Positions 8,135 through 13,827 of a DNA stretch of 14,500 nucleotides are shown here, in pieces. Position numbers and translations under genes: made by a program. The stretch's first letter is position 1. The number at the start of each line of letters is the position of its first letter. A model generated the notes under the pieces. That model worked only from the letters and a program-made list of their open reading frames with translations, did not search any database and had not been told where the DNA came from. The stretch is from JBMNCR01 sp049366695. Its GTDB lineage: Bacteria > Bacillota > Clostridia > Eubacteriales > Alkalibacteraceae. The stretch is taken from NCBI GenBank assembly GCA_049366695.1, contig JBMNCR010000117.1, forward strand, positions 1 to 14,500, given 5' to 3'.

Positions 8135-8683
8135 ATGCCCTACTGGAATAGTAGAGGTTTAAGAGGTAGTACTCTAGAAGAGTTTATAAATATAACTAAT
8201 GAAGAATACATGAAGCGAAATTTAGCGGTTATACAAAAACTTCCTACTTCGATAAAACCCATACGACTAGATAAGGAAAAAGGCGTTATTACATTAGCAT
8301 ATTTTGATCAGAAAAGCACCGTGGATTATATGGGAAATGTTCAAGGGATACCAATATGTTTTGATGTGAAGGAGACTGCCAAACAAAGTTTACCAATTTC
8401 AAATGTTCATTCACATCAGATATATTTTATGGAAAGTTTTGAAAAACAAAATGGGATATCATTTATTATTGTTTATTTTTCTAATATGGATAAATATTTT
8501 TTTATACCATTTAGAATATTGAAACAATACTGGGATACCGCTCAAAATGGCGGTAGAAAATCAATTCCTATTAAAGAATGTGATGAAAAGTATGAAATAA
8601 AAAAACAAGGAGTATTTATATTACATTACTTGCAAACATTAAAATTTTTTTTAGAAGAAGAATATATGGAGGCAGATATATGA
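8135..8683 (+). CDS. recU: Holliday junction resolvase RecU
   Basis: RecU cuts four-way junctions during recombinational repair and chromosome segregation, and in Bacillus it also modulates RecA. The protein follows Bacillus RecU closely. It has NSRGLRGSTLEE...TNEEY at the N-terminus, STVDYMG (D64), FDVKET (D77, K79) and HSHQI (93-96), then NGISFIIVYF, WDTAQNGGRKSI and a hydrophobic C-terminal helix. D64, D77 and K79 match the PD-(D/E)xK catalytic set D88, E101 and K103 of B. subtilis RecU. At 182 aa it lacks the roughly 30-residue N-terminal tail of the Bacillus protein. CGGAGTTGAT upstream of the ATG supports the start. It lies 23 nt after the pseudouridine synthase gene and overlaps rnhA by 4 nt, not next to a penicillin-binding protein gene as in Bacillus. 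Confidence 0.92.
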   Translation: MPYWNSRGLRGSTLEEFINITNEEYMKRNLAVIQKLPTSIKPIRLDKEKGVITLAYFDQKSTVDYMGNVQGIPICFDVKETAKQSLPISNVHSHQIYFMESFEKQNGISFIIVYFSNMDKYFFIPFRILKQYWDTAQNGGRKSIPIKECDEKYEIKKQGVFILHYLQTLKFFLEEEYMEADI

Positions 8684-9144
8684 AAGAAATAACTATATAT
8701 ACTGATGGAGGATGTAGAGGCAATGATTCTCAAAAAGAAAACATCGGTGGTATAGGTATAGTACTTTTATACCAGGAGAAAAGCTATATAAAGGAATATA
8801 AAGAGGCTTTTAGAAATACTACAAATAATAAAATGGAATTACTTGCAGTAATAAAAGCGCTAGAAATGCTTAAAGAGAGATGTAAAGTTACTATTTATAG
8901 TGATTCAGCGTACATAGTTAATGCATTTCAAAAAGGGTGGATAAACAGTTGGAAAATGAAAGGATGGAGCAGAGGTAAGAGCGGCGAGCTAAAAAATAAA
9001 GATCTATGGATTAGGTTAGATGAATTAACATATATGCATGAATTTAGTATTGAGAAAGTTAAAGGACATAGTTCAAATCTATATAATAATCGAGCTGATG
9101 AATTAGTTAATAATGCAATGGATGAATTAAATATTAGACGCTAG
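8680..9144 (+). CDS. rnhA: Ribonuclease HI
   Basis: RNase HI cleaves the RNA strand of RNA-DNA hybrids, removing R-loops and primer remnants. All four acidic active-site residues are visible: YTDGGCRGN (D9), NNKMELLAV (E53), IYSDSAYIV (D75) and NNRADELV (D140), with KGH at 128-130. The basic handle region WINSWKMKGWSRGKSGELKN (87-106) is present, so this is the full E. coli-like type and not a handle-less variant. The length of 154 aa is normal. The start overlaps the recU stop as ATGA, and GGAGG at 8668-8672 gives a 7-nt spacing, which indicates coupled translation with recU. With polA in the same group, two RNA-primer-removing activities may share one transcript. Confidence 0.96.
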   Translation: MKEITIYTDGGCRGNDSQKENIGGIGIVLLYQEKSYIKEYKEAFRNTTNNKMELLAVIKALEMLKERCKVTIYSDSAYIVNAFQKGWINSWKMKGWSRGKSGELKNKDLWIRLDELTYMHEFSIEKVKGHSSNLYNNRADELVNNAMDELNIRR

Positions 9145-9184
9145 TCTATAGAGTTAGCGCATTGAGAGAATAAAAATCTATTTT

Positions 9185-9251
9185 AGAAGTGAGAGATATA
9201 TATATTAATTAGCAAAATATAGTAAGAAGACTTACTTTGACTCTCGCTTCT
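9185..9251 (+). other. Nested inverted repeats after rnhA: terminator or structured leader
   Basis: An outer repeat, AGAAGTGAGAG (9185-9195) / CTCTCGCTTCT (9241-9251), pairs over 11 bp with one G-U. It encloses an inner hairpin, AGTAAG-AAGA-CTTACT (9221-9236). The outer right arm is followed by TTATT, so the fold could terminate the polA-rnhA transcript. It also overlaps the candidate promoter of the following kinase gene. No known riboswitch class is recognised. Confidence 0.45.
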
Positions 9252-9267
9252 TTATTGATGTTATTAT
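9237..9267 (+). promoter_or_regulatory. Candidate promoter of the kinase gene
   Basis: TTGACT (9237-9242) and an extended -10 TGTTATTAT (9259-9267) lie 35 nt before the start codon at 9302. The spacer between -35 and -10 is 19 nt, longer than ideal, and holds no dyad. The TGn element makes the -10 plausible. Confidence 0.4.
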
Positions 9268-9291
9268 ATGAAAGCTATTATTAATCAATAT

Positions 9292-9296
9292 GGAGG
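9292..9296 (+). promoter_or_regulatory. Shine-Dalgarno that fixes the kinase start at 9302
   Basis: GGAGG lies 5 nt before the ATG at 9302. An in-frame ATG at 9290 overlaps this site and has no ribosome binding site of its own, so 9302 is the better start. Confidence 0.8.
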
Positions 9297-9301
9297 TTTT
9301 T

Positions 9302-10939
9302 ATGGAACAGGTAAAAGTAACCGTTTTAGATCAAAAAATTGCTGTAGATAAAGGTAGTCCCATGAAGGATATACTTGTACTGATAAAAAGTCCGTATCGT
9401 GTTATGGGTGGAATTGTTGATAATGAATTGCAGGACTTAAACTATTTAATTGAAAAAGATTGTCATATCAAGTTTATTGATATGACAACTCCCTTAGGGA
9501 TTAAGATATATGAAAGGAGTCTATTGTTTGTACTTGTTAGAGCAGTAAAAGCAATTTTACCTAAAGAAGAGTTGTCAGTGGAACATTCTCTAGGTGGAGG
9601 AATATACTGTGAATTTAGAAATAATAAAAAATTAAAAAAAGATGAATTGGATCAAATAATATTACAAATAGATAGAATAATAAAAGAAGATATTCCTTTT
9701 AAAAAAGTTAATTATAATAAGAAAACCCAGAATATCAAGTTAGATGATAAGAAAAGACATTTGTTTGAATTTATTCAAGAAGATAAAATACAATTATATG
9801 AATTAAATGGACAATACGAATATTTTAATGGACATATACTACCAAGTACTGGGTGGTTGGATAAATTTGAATTAAGATATTATTACCCTGGTTTTGTATT
9901 ATTGCATCCTTCATCTAATAATCCAACACAAATTAATAATTTTATAGATCAAAAAAAATTATTTCATGTTTTTTCTGAATATGAAAAATGGTGTAAATTT
10001 CTTGATGTGTATGATGTATTGTCTTTAAATAAAAAGATACGTGATAATACTATTGTAGAATTTATAAGAGTTGCTGAAGCATATCACGAGCATGAAATTA
10101 ATAATATCGCACAAGAAATATATGATAATAAAGATAGAATTAAATTAGTAATTATTTCTGGACCTTCTTCAGCTGGAAAAACTACTACTTCGAAAAGATT
10201 AAAAACAAATTTAATGGTACGTGGAATAATGCCTTTAACAATTGAATTGGATAATTATTTTGTTAATAGAGAAGAGACTCCTAAAGATGAAAATGGAAAT
10301 TTAGATTTTGAAAATATTGATGCAATAGATATTGAGTTATTTAATGAAAATCTTATTCAGTTGATAGAAAATAAAGAAGTTGAAATGCCAGTGTTTAATT
10401 TTTTAGAAGGGAAAAGAGACAAAAAGGGTAGAAGAGTAAAAATTATAGGAAATAATCCTATAATTATCGAAGGAATACATGGATTGAATGAAAAATTAAC
10501 TAAATACATTCCGAAAGAAAATAAATATAAAATATATATTAATACTCTTACTCAACTAAATATTGATTCATATAATAGAATACCCACAAGTGATATTAGG
10601 TTATTAAGAAGAATGATAAGAGATTATAAATATAGGGGACATTCTGCTGAAGATACATTGAGTATGTGGGAATCTGTTCGATTAGGAGAAGAAAAAAATA
10701 TATTTCCATATCAAGAAGAAGCTGATTATATATTTAATTCTGCATTATTTTATGAAATTTTTGTTTTAAAAAAGTATGCACAACCATTATTAAAACAAAT
10801 ACATCCTGATAATGTTCTGTTTCCACAAGCGAAAAGAATACTAGATTTTTTTGAATTTTTCCTCACTATTGAAGATGAAACGTCTATATTAACAAATTCA
10901 ATACTTAGAGAGTTTATTGGAGGTAGTATTTATACTTAG
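9302..10939 (+). CDS. Nucleoside/uridine-kinase-like protein with ThrRS-type TGS and editing-like domains
   Basis: The C-terminal third (about 278-480) is a uridine kinase/phosphoribulokinase-type P-loop domain. It has Walker A GPSSAGKT (287-294), LDNYF with D317, IIIEGIHGLN (387-396) and LLRRMIRDYKYRG. It should phosphorylate a nucleoside or similar small molecule, but the substrate is not evident. The N-terminal part resembles threonyl-tRNA synthetase: a TGS-like beta-grasp (1-62), then a second-additional (editing) domain to about 200. In that domain the editing set HxxxH...CxxxH appears as R72, F76, Y174 and H178, so the editing chemistry is probably lost. This fused architecture is a known but poorly characterised nucleoside kinase family. 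The start at 9302 gives 545 aa and is set by GGAGG. The gene appears monocistronic: candidate promoter upstream, small convergent gene downstream. Confidence 0.85.
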   Translation: MEQVKVTVLDQKIAVDKGSPMKDILVLIKSPYRVMGGIVDNELQDLNYLIEKDCHIKFIDMTTPLGIKIYERSLLFVLVRAVKAILPKEELSVEHSLGGGIYCEFRNNKKLKKDELDQIILQIDRIIKEDIPFKKVNYNKKTQNIKLDDKKRHLFEFIQEDKIQLYELNGQYEYFNGHILPSTGWLDKFELRYYYPGFVLLHPSSNNPTQINNFIDQKKLFHVFSEYEKWCKFLDVYDVLSLNKKIRDNTIVEFIRVAEAYHEHEINNIAQEIYDNKDRIKLVIISGPSSAGKTTTSKRLKTNLMVRGIMPLTIELDNYFVNREETPKDENGNLDFENIDAIDIELFNENLIQLIENKEVEMPVFNFLEGKRDKKGRRVKIIGNNPIIIEGIHGLNEKLTKYIPKENKYKIYINTLTQLNIDSYNRIPTSDIRLLRRMIRDYKYRGHSAEDTLSMWESVRLGEEKNIFPYQEEADYIFNSALFYEIFVLKKYAQPLLKQIHPDNVLFPQAKRILDFFEFFLTIEDETSILTNSILREFIGGSIYT

Positions 10940-11060
10940 AATAGGTATATATGATAGTGAAAATGTGGAATACTACAATTAAAACTAACGAATTATTTTC
11001 GTGTGTTTTCCTGATACATTTAGATGTTTTGATTTTTATATACTTAAATTAATAAGTTTA

Positions 11061-11087
11061 TCAGAAGAGGCTAAAAGCCTCTTCTGA
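11061..11087. terminator. Perfect hairpin between convergent genes, probable bidirectional terminator
   Basis: A 12-bp perfect stem (TCAGAAGAGGCT / AGCCTCTTCTGA) closes a 3-nt loop. It starts 5 nt past the stop of the minus-strand small gene and 121 nt past the kinase stop on the + strand. Neither side has a long T-run (minus side TAAACTTATT, plus side GATAATTATTTTA), so termination strength is uncertain, but the stem is very stable. Confidence 0.75.
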
Positions 11088-11092
11088 GATAA

Positions 11093-11254
11093 TTATTTTA
11101 TGCCCATATCTTGAACTCTATCACTTACTGTGTTAAATGCTTTATTTACTACTTTTTTTACTTTTCTTTTAGCACCTCTGTTTTGCATAGTTTTCATCAT
11201 AGCAACTCCTGCAATAGCGGTTAAACTACTAATCATCATATTTCTCATTCTCAC
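11093..11254 (-). CDS. Small basic protein of unknown function (53 aa)
   Basis: I do not recognise this gene. On the minus strand a GTG at 11254-11252 opens a 53-codon frame that ends in TAA at 11093. Its ribosome binding site, AAAGGAAGTGA, ends about 5 nt before the GTG. An ATG two codons later is too far from that site. The N-terminal half (residues 5-22) is a short hydrophobic, Met-rich stretch (MMISSLTAIAGVAMM). It is followed by a strongly basic segment, NRGAKRKVKKVVNK (25-38), and an amphipathic tail ending DRVQDMGIK. It may be a short membrane or surface-associated peptide, but no function can be assigned. A good ribosome binding site, codon use like its neighbours and a perfect hairpin 5 nt after the stop make it a real gene. 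It is transcribed towards the kinase gene and divergently from the cyclo-ligase gene. Confidence 0.78.
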   Translation of the reverse strand: MRMRNMMISSLTAIAGVAMMKTMQNRGAKRKVKKVVNKAFNTVSDRVQDMGIK

Positions 11255-11325
11255 TGTAATCACTTCCTTTCATATATATTTATATTTTTTGATTTTTATT
11301 GAAAAATAATCAGAGAAATATTAGA

Positions 11326-11343
11326 AAATAAAATATTTTATTT
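11326..11343. promoter_or_regulatory. 18-bp perfect palindrome in a divergent intergenic region
   Basis: AAATAAAAT/ATTTTATTT is a perfect 18-bp palindrome with no spacer. It sits directly upstream of, and abutting, the extended -10 of the cyclo-ligase promoter, between two divergent genes. Its position suits an operator. Because it is entirely A/T in an AT-rich genome, chance is a real alternative. Confidence 0.4.
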
Positions 11344-11351
11344 GATATAAT
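11343..11351 (+). promoter_or_regulatory. Extended -10 promoter of the cyclo-ligase gene
   Basis: TGATATAAT is a perfect TGnTATAAT element, 30 nt upstream of the ATG at 11382. No clear -35 is present. The 11-mer TTTGATATAAT recurs at the hydrogenase operon promoter (11992-12002). Confidence 0.65.
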
Positions 11352-11381
11352 GCTTATATTAAACAAAGGATGGTGTTATAA

Positions 11382-11951
11382 ATGGACAAAAGAAGTCTAA
11401 GAAAAAGTTTATTAAAAAAAAGAGATAAAATTAAGAATGAAACAATAATCGAAAGAAGTAATAAGATTATTGAAAAAATTATTAACATGGAGTTGTTTAA
11501 AAATAGTCAGGTCATTATGGTATACGTTAGTTATGGAAGTGAAGTATATACATATGATTTGATCAGACGTTGTTTAAAAAACAACAAAAAAATAGTGACT
11601 CCGATTTGTAACACTGTTAATAATACTCTAATTTTAGCAGAAACTAAAACATTTCCCGAAAATTTCATAAAAAATAAATATGGAATTCTAGAATTAGATC
11701 CCAAAAAAATAAAAGAAGTAGATGTAAATGAAATCGATTTAATCATAACTCCTGGGGTTGCGTTTACGGAAAAAGGCGAAAGATTAGGCTATGGAGGTGG
11801 ATATTATGATCGATTGTTTGCCGGAATGGATGAAAAAATAGTAACTATTGCACCTGCATTTAAAGATTTTATAGTTAACTTCTTACCTGTAGAAGCATAT
11901 GATAAAACTGTAGACTATGTTGTTTCAGAAGAAAAAATTATTGAAGTTTGA
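11382..11951 (+). CDS. 5-formyltetrahydrofolate cyclo-ligase (MTHFS)
   Basis: This enzyme converts 5-formyltetrahydrofolate plus ATP to 5,10-methenyltetrahydrofolate, returning folate to the one-carbon pool. It is the YqgN/YgfA (Fau) family. The N-terminus has the basic KRSLRKSLLKKRD helix. E54 lies in YVSYGSEV, at the usual position of a substrate-binding glutamate. The diagnostic ATP/Mg loop ERLGYGGGYYDR spans 133-144, following IITPGVAFTEKG. Near the C-terminus the usual LP.E.HD reads LPVEAYD. The length of 189 aa is normal. The start is supported by AAAGGATGGTG ending 6 nt before the ATG. It has its own promoter and is divergent from the small gene. The hydrogenase operon begins 103 nt downstream with a separate promoter. 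No clear hairpin terminator was seen after it, so some read-through is possible. Confidence 0.94.
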   Translation: MDKRSLRKSLLKKRDKIKNETIIERSNKIIEKIINMELFKNSQVIMVYVSYGSEVYTYDLIRRCLKNNKKIVTPICNTVNNTLILAETKTFPENFIKNKYGILELDPKKIKEVDVNEIDLIITPGVAFTEKGERLGYGGGYYDRLFAGMDEKIVTIAPAFKDFIVNFLPVEAYDKTVDYVVSEEKIIEV

Positions 11952-11973
11952 TATTTTTTTTTCAATATATGTA

Positions 11974-12002
11974 TATACAAGACTATACGAATTTGATATA
12001 AT
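11974..12002 (+). promoter_or_regulatory. Promoter of the hydrogenase operon
   Basis: TATACA (11974-11979), a 17-nt spacer and TATAAT (11997-12002), preceded by TG at 11994-11995, form a good extended sigma-A-type promoter. It lies 52 nt upstream of the first subunit gene. The expected leader of about 45 nt contains AGGGAGGG just before the ATG. No clear operator was recognised. Confidence 0.7.
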
Positions 12003-12054
12003 TATAACGTAAACGATTTCAAGATTGTTTAAAATTTGTTAAGGGAGGGTTTAT

Positions 12055-12528
12055 ATGAATATACAACTAGAAAAAAAAGTAGATGAGGTATGTTCAAAGC
12101 ATTCTTATGATGAAGTTAATCTTCTTCCAATATTACAAGAATTACAAGCAGAATCTACTGGTAATTATATTAGTGAAGAGATGGCAAGAATTATATCAAA
12201 GAAGTTAGATGTTACTGAAAGTAGAGTGTATGACGTAGTTACATATTTTTCAGCATTATCTTCAGAACCAAGAGGCGACGTAATAATACAAATATGCAAT
12301 TCTACTACATGTGGAGTAAATAATAATCAGGATCTAGTAAACTGGTTTCAAGAAGAATTAAATATTAATATGGGTGAAACTACTAAAGATAATAGATTTA
12401 CATTAATTTACACACATTGTATTGGAGCATGTGATACATCTCCAGCTGTGAGAATTGATCATGAAATTTATGGAGATTTAAATAGAAGAAAAGTAAGAGA
12501 ATTGATAGCTGCAAAAAGGGGGGAATAA
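12055..12528 (+). CDS. nuoE: NuoE-like [2Fe-2S] subunit of the hydrogenase (HydC type)
   Basis: This is a thioredoxin-like 24-kDa-type subunit that carries one [2Fe-2S] cluster next to the flavin subunit. The N-terminal helical part (1-70) includes LLPILQELQ and VYDVVTYFS, typical of NuoE. The cluster ligands are C81 and C86 (CNSTTC) and C122 and C126 (CIGAC), the expected C-x4-C plus C-x3-C pattern. The length of 157 aa is normal. AAGGGAGGG lies about 6 nt before the ATG. It is the first gene of an operon: the NuoF-like gene starts one nucleotide after its stop, and an [FeFe]-hydrogenase gene follows. This context identifies it as the HydC-like subunit of an NADH-linked hydrogenase and not a piece of respiratory complex I. 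No membrane subunit genes are seen within the window. Confidence 0.92.
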   Translation: MNIQLEKKVDEVCSKHSYDEVNLLPILQELQAESTGNYISEEMARIISKKLDVTESRVYDVVTYFSALSSEPRGDVIIQICNSTTCGVNNNQDLVNWFQEELNINMGETTKDNRFTLIYTHCIGACDTSPAVRIDHEIYGDLNRRKVRELIAAKRGE

Positions 12529-12529
12529 A

Positions 12530-13825
12530 GTGAAACAAGTAAATTATATTACTGAATATTTTAATAAATATGATGGTAAGGATTTGGATTCATATCTAAA
12601 AGCAGGAGGATTTGATGCTTTAAAAATTTTATTAAATGATGGTTACGAAAAAATAGTAGACGAAGTCGATAAGTCAGGTCTCCAAGGCAGAGGAGGCGCA
12701 GCATATCCTACAGGGAGAAAATTGCGACAAGCAAGACAGGTTGAGGGTGATCGTAAGTTTGTAGTTTGTAACGCCGATGAAGGTGAACCAGGTACTTTTA
12801 AAGACAGAGAGTTATTAAAGAAAAATGTATATCAAGTAATTGAAGGTATGATAATTGCAGGGATATGTTCAAATGCAAAAGAAGGTATAATTTATGTAAG
12901 AGAAGAGTATACCCATATGCATGAGGATATTAGAGAAGCAATTGATAAATGCTACAAAGACAAGTATCTAGGTAAAAATATATTAGGTTCTAGTTATGAT
13001 TTTGATTTAAAATTATTTAGTGGTGCTGGTGCTTATGTATGTGGCGAAGGTTTTGCAATGTGTGAAAGTATGGAAGGTAAAAGTGGTAGACCAAGAAGTA
13101 AACCTCCATATGTAAAACAAGAAGGTTTTCTAAATTTACCAACACTAGTAATAAATACTGAAACTTTAAGTACTATAGTAGTTATTGTTAAAAAAGGTGC
13201 AGATAGTTTTAAACAATTTGGGACTGAAAAGAGTACTGGCACTAAAGTTATAAGTATTTCTGGAAAAGTCGAAAGACCAGGAGTTTACGAGGTGCCATTT
13301 GGAATTACTATAAGAGAAATAGTGGAAGATTTAGCTGGTGGAATTCAAGGGGGCAAAAAACCTAATTTTGTTCAAATTGGAGGAGCGTCAGGTGGAATTT
13401 TGCCTATGTGGGAATGGGATACAAAATACACATATGAAGATTTAGAAAAAAAAGGTTTAAGCATTGGCTCAGGTGCTATAGTTGTTGCAGATGAAGATAA
13501 TCATATTATGGATTACTTGAAAATTGTTCAAGAGTTTTTCCTTCATGAAAGTTGCGGAAAATGTACTCCATGTAGAGAAGGAAACAGACAGCTGAAATTT
13601 ATTTTTGATAGAATTGTAAACGGAATTGCGAAAGAAGAAGATTTTGAAAAAATGGATCTTATTATAAACGTAATGGGGCAAGCATCTTTATGTGGTTCAG
13701 GAAAAACAGAAGTGGTTCCATTTATTACTGCTAAGAAATATTTTCCAGAAGCTTTTAAAGTTGAAGCACTATATGATGTAGAAAATATTGAGAAGTCCTA
13801 CAAACTAGAAAAGGTAGGTGTTTAA
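12530..13825 (+). CDS. nuoF: NuoF-like NADH/FMN subunit of the hydrogenase (short HydB type)
   Basis: This subunit should bind FMN and NAD(H) and exchange electrons between NADH and the iron-sulfur chain. GLQGRGGAAYPTGRKL (50-65) is the glycine-rich loop, and CNADEGEPGTFKDRELL (80-96) is the nucleotide/FMN segment. A SLBB-like region lies around 240-290. A C-terminal [4Fe-4S] cluster uses C342, C345 and C348 (SCGKCTPC) with C388. At 431 aa it has the plain NuoF layout. It lacks the N-terminal thioredoxin-like [2Fe-2S] domain and the C-terminal ferredoxin-like domain of the roughly 600-aa bifurcating HydB. The usual CGEETALIES motif reads CGEGFAMCES (171-180), an unusual change at the FMN/NADH site. 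The start is GTG, 1 nt after the preceding stop, with AAGGGGGG just upstream. The hydrogenase gene follows after 2 nt. Confidence 0.9.
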   Translation: MKQVNYITEYFNKYDGKDLDSYLKAGGFDALKILLNDGYEKIVDEVDKSGLQGRGGAAYPTGRKLRQARQVEGDRKFVVCNADEGEPGTFKDRELLKKNVYQVIEGMIIAGICSNAKEGIIYVREEYTHMHEDIREAIDKCYKDKYLGKNILGSSYDFDLKLFSGAGAYVCGEGFAMCESMEGKSGRPRSKPPYVKQEGFLNLPTLVINTETLSTIVVIVKKGADSFKQFGTEKSTGTKVISISGKVERPGVYEVPFGITIREIVEDLAGGIQGGKKPNFVQIGGASGGILPMWEWDTKYTYEDLEKKGLSIGSGAIVVADEDNHIMDYLKIVQEFFLHESCGKCTPCREGNRQLKFIFDRIVNGIAKEEDFEKMDLIINVMGQASLCGSGKTEVVPFITAKKYFPEAFKVEALYDVENIEKSYKLEKVGV

Positions 13826-13827
13826 TA

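Noticed and set aside
9185..9251. T-box or other known riboswitch before the kinase gene
   Set aside because: There is no T-box sequence (TGGnACCGCG type), no specifier-stem motifs, and the region is too short. No other riboswitch core was recognised.
9290..9301. Upstream ATG at 9290 as the kinase start
   Set aside because: It overlaps the GGAGG that serves the ATG at 9302 and has no ribosome binding site of its own.
10988..11002. Weak hairpin ACGAA-TTATT-TTCGT after the kinase gene as its terminator
   Set aside because: It has only five pairs and a broken T-tract. The 12-bp hairpin at 11061-11087 is a far better candidate.
11531..11746. Minus-strand frame inside the cyclo-ligase gene, and similar antisense frames at 3197-3385, 13033-13242 and 13469-13681
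   Set aside because: All are antisense shadows of well-supported genes, with no ribosome binding site or domain signal.
12025..12042. Possible Rex (NADH-sensing repressor) site before the hydrogenase operon
   Set aside because: TTGTTTA and TTGTTAA are present but as direct repeats. Rex sites are inverted (TTGTTAAnnnnTTAACAA).
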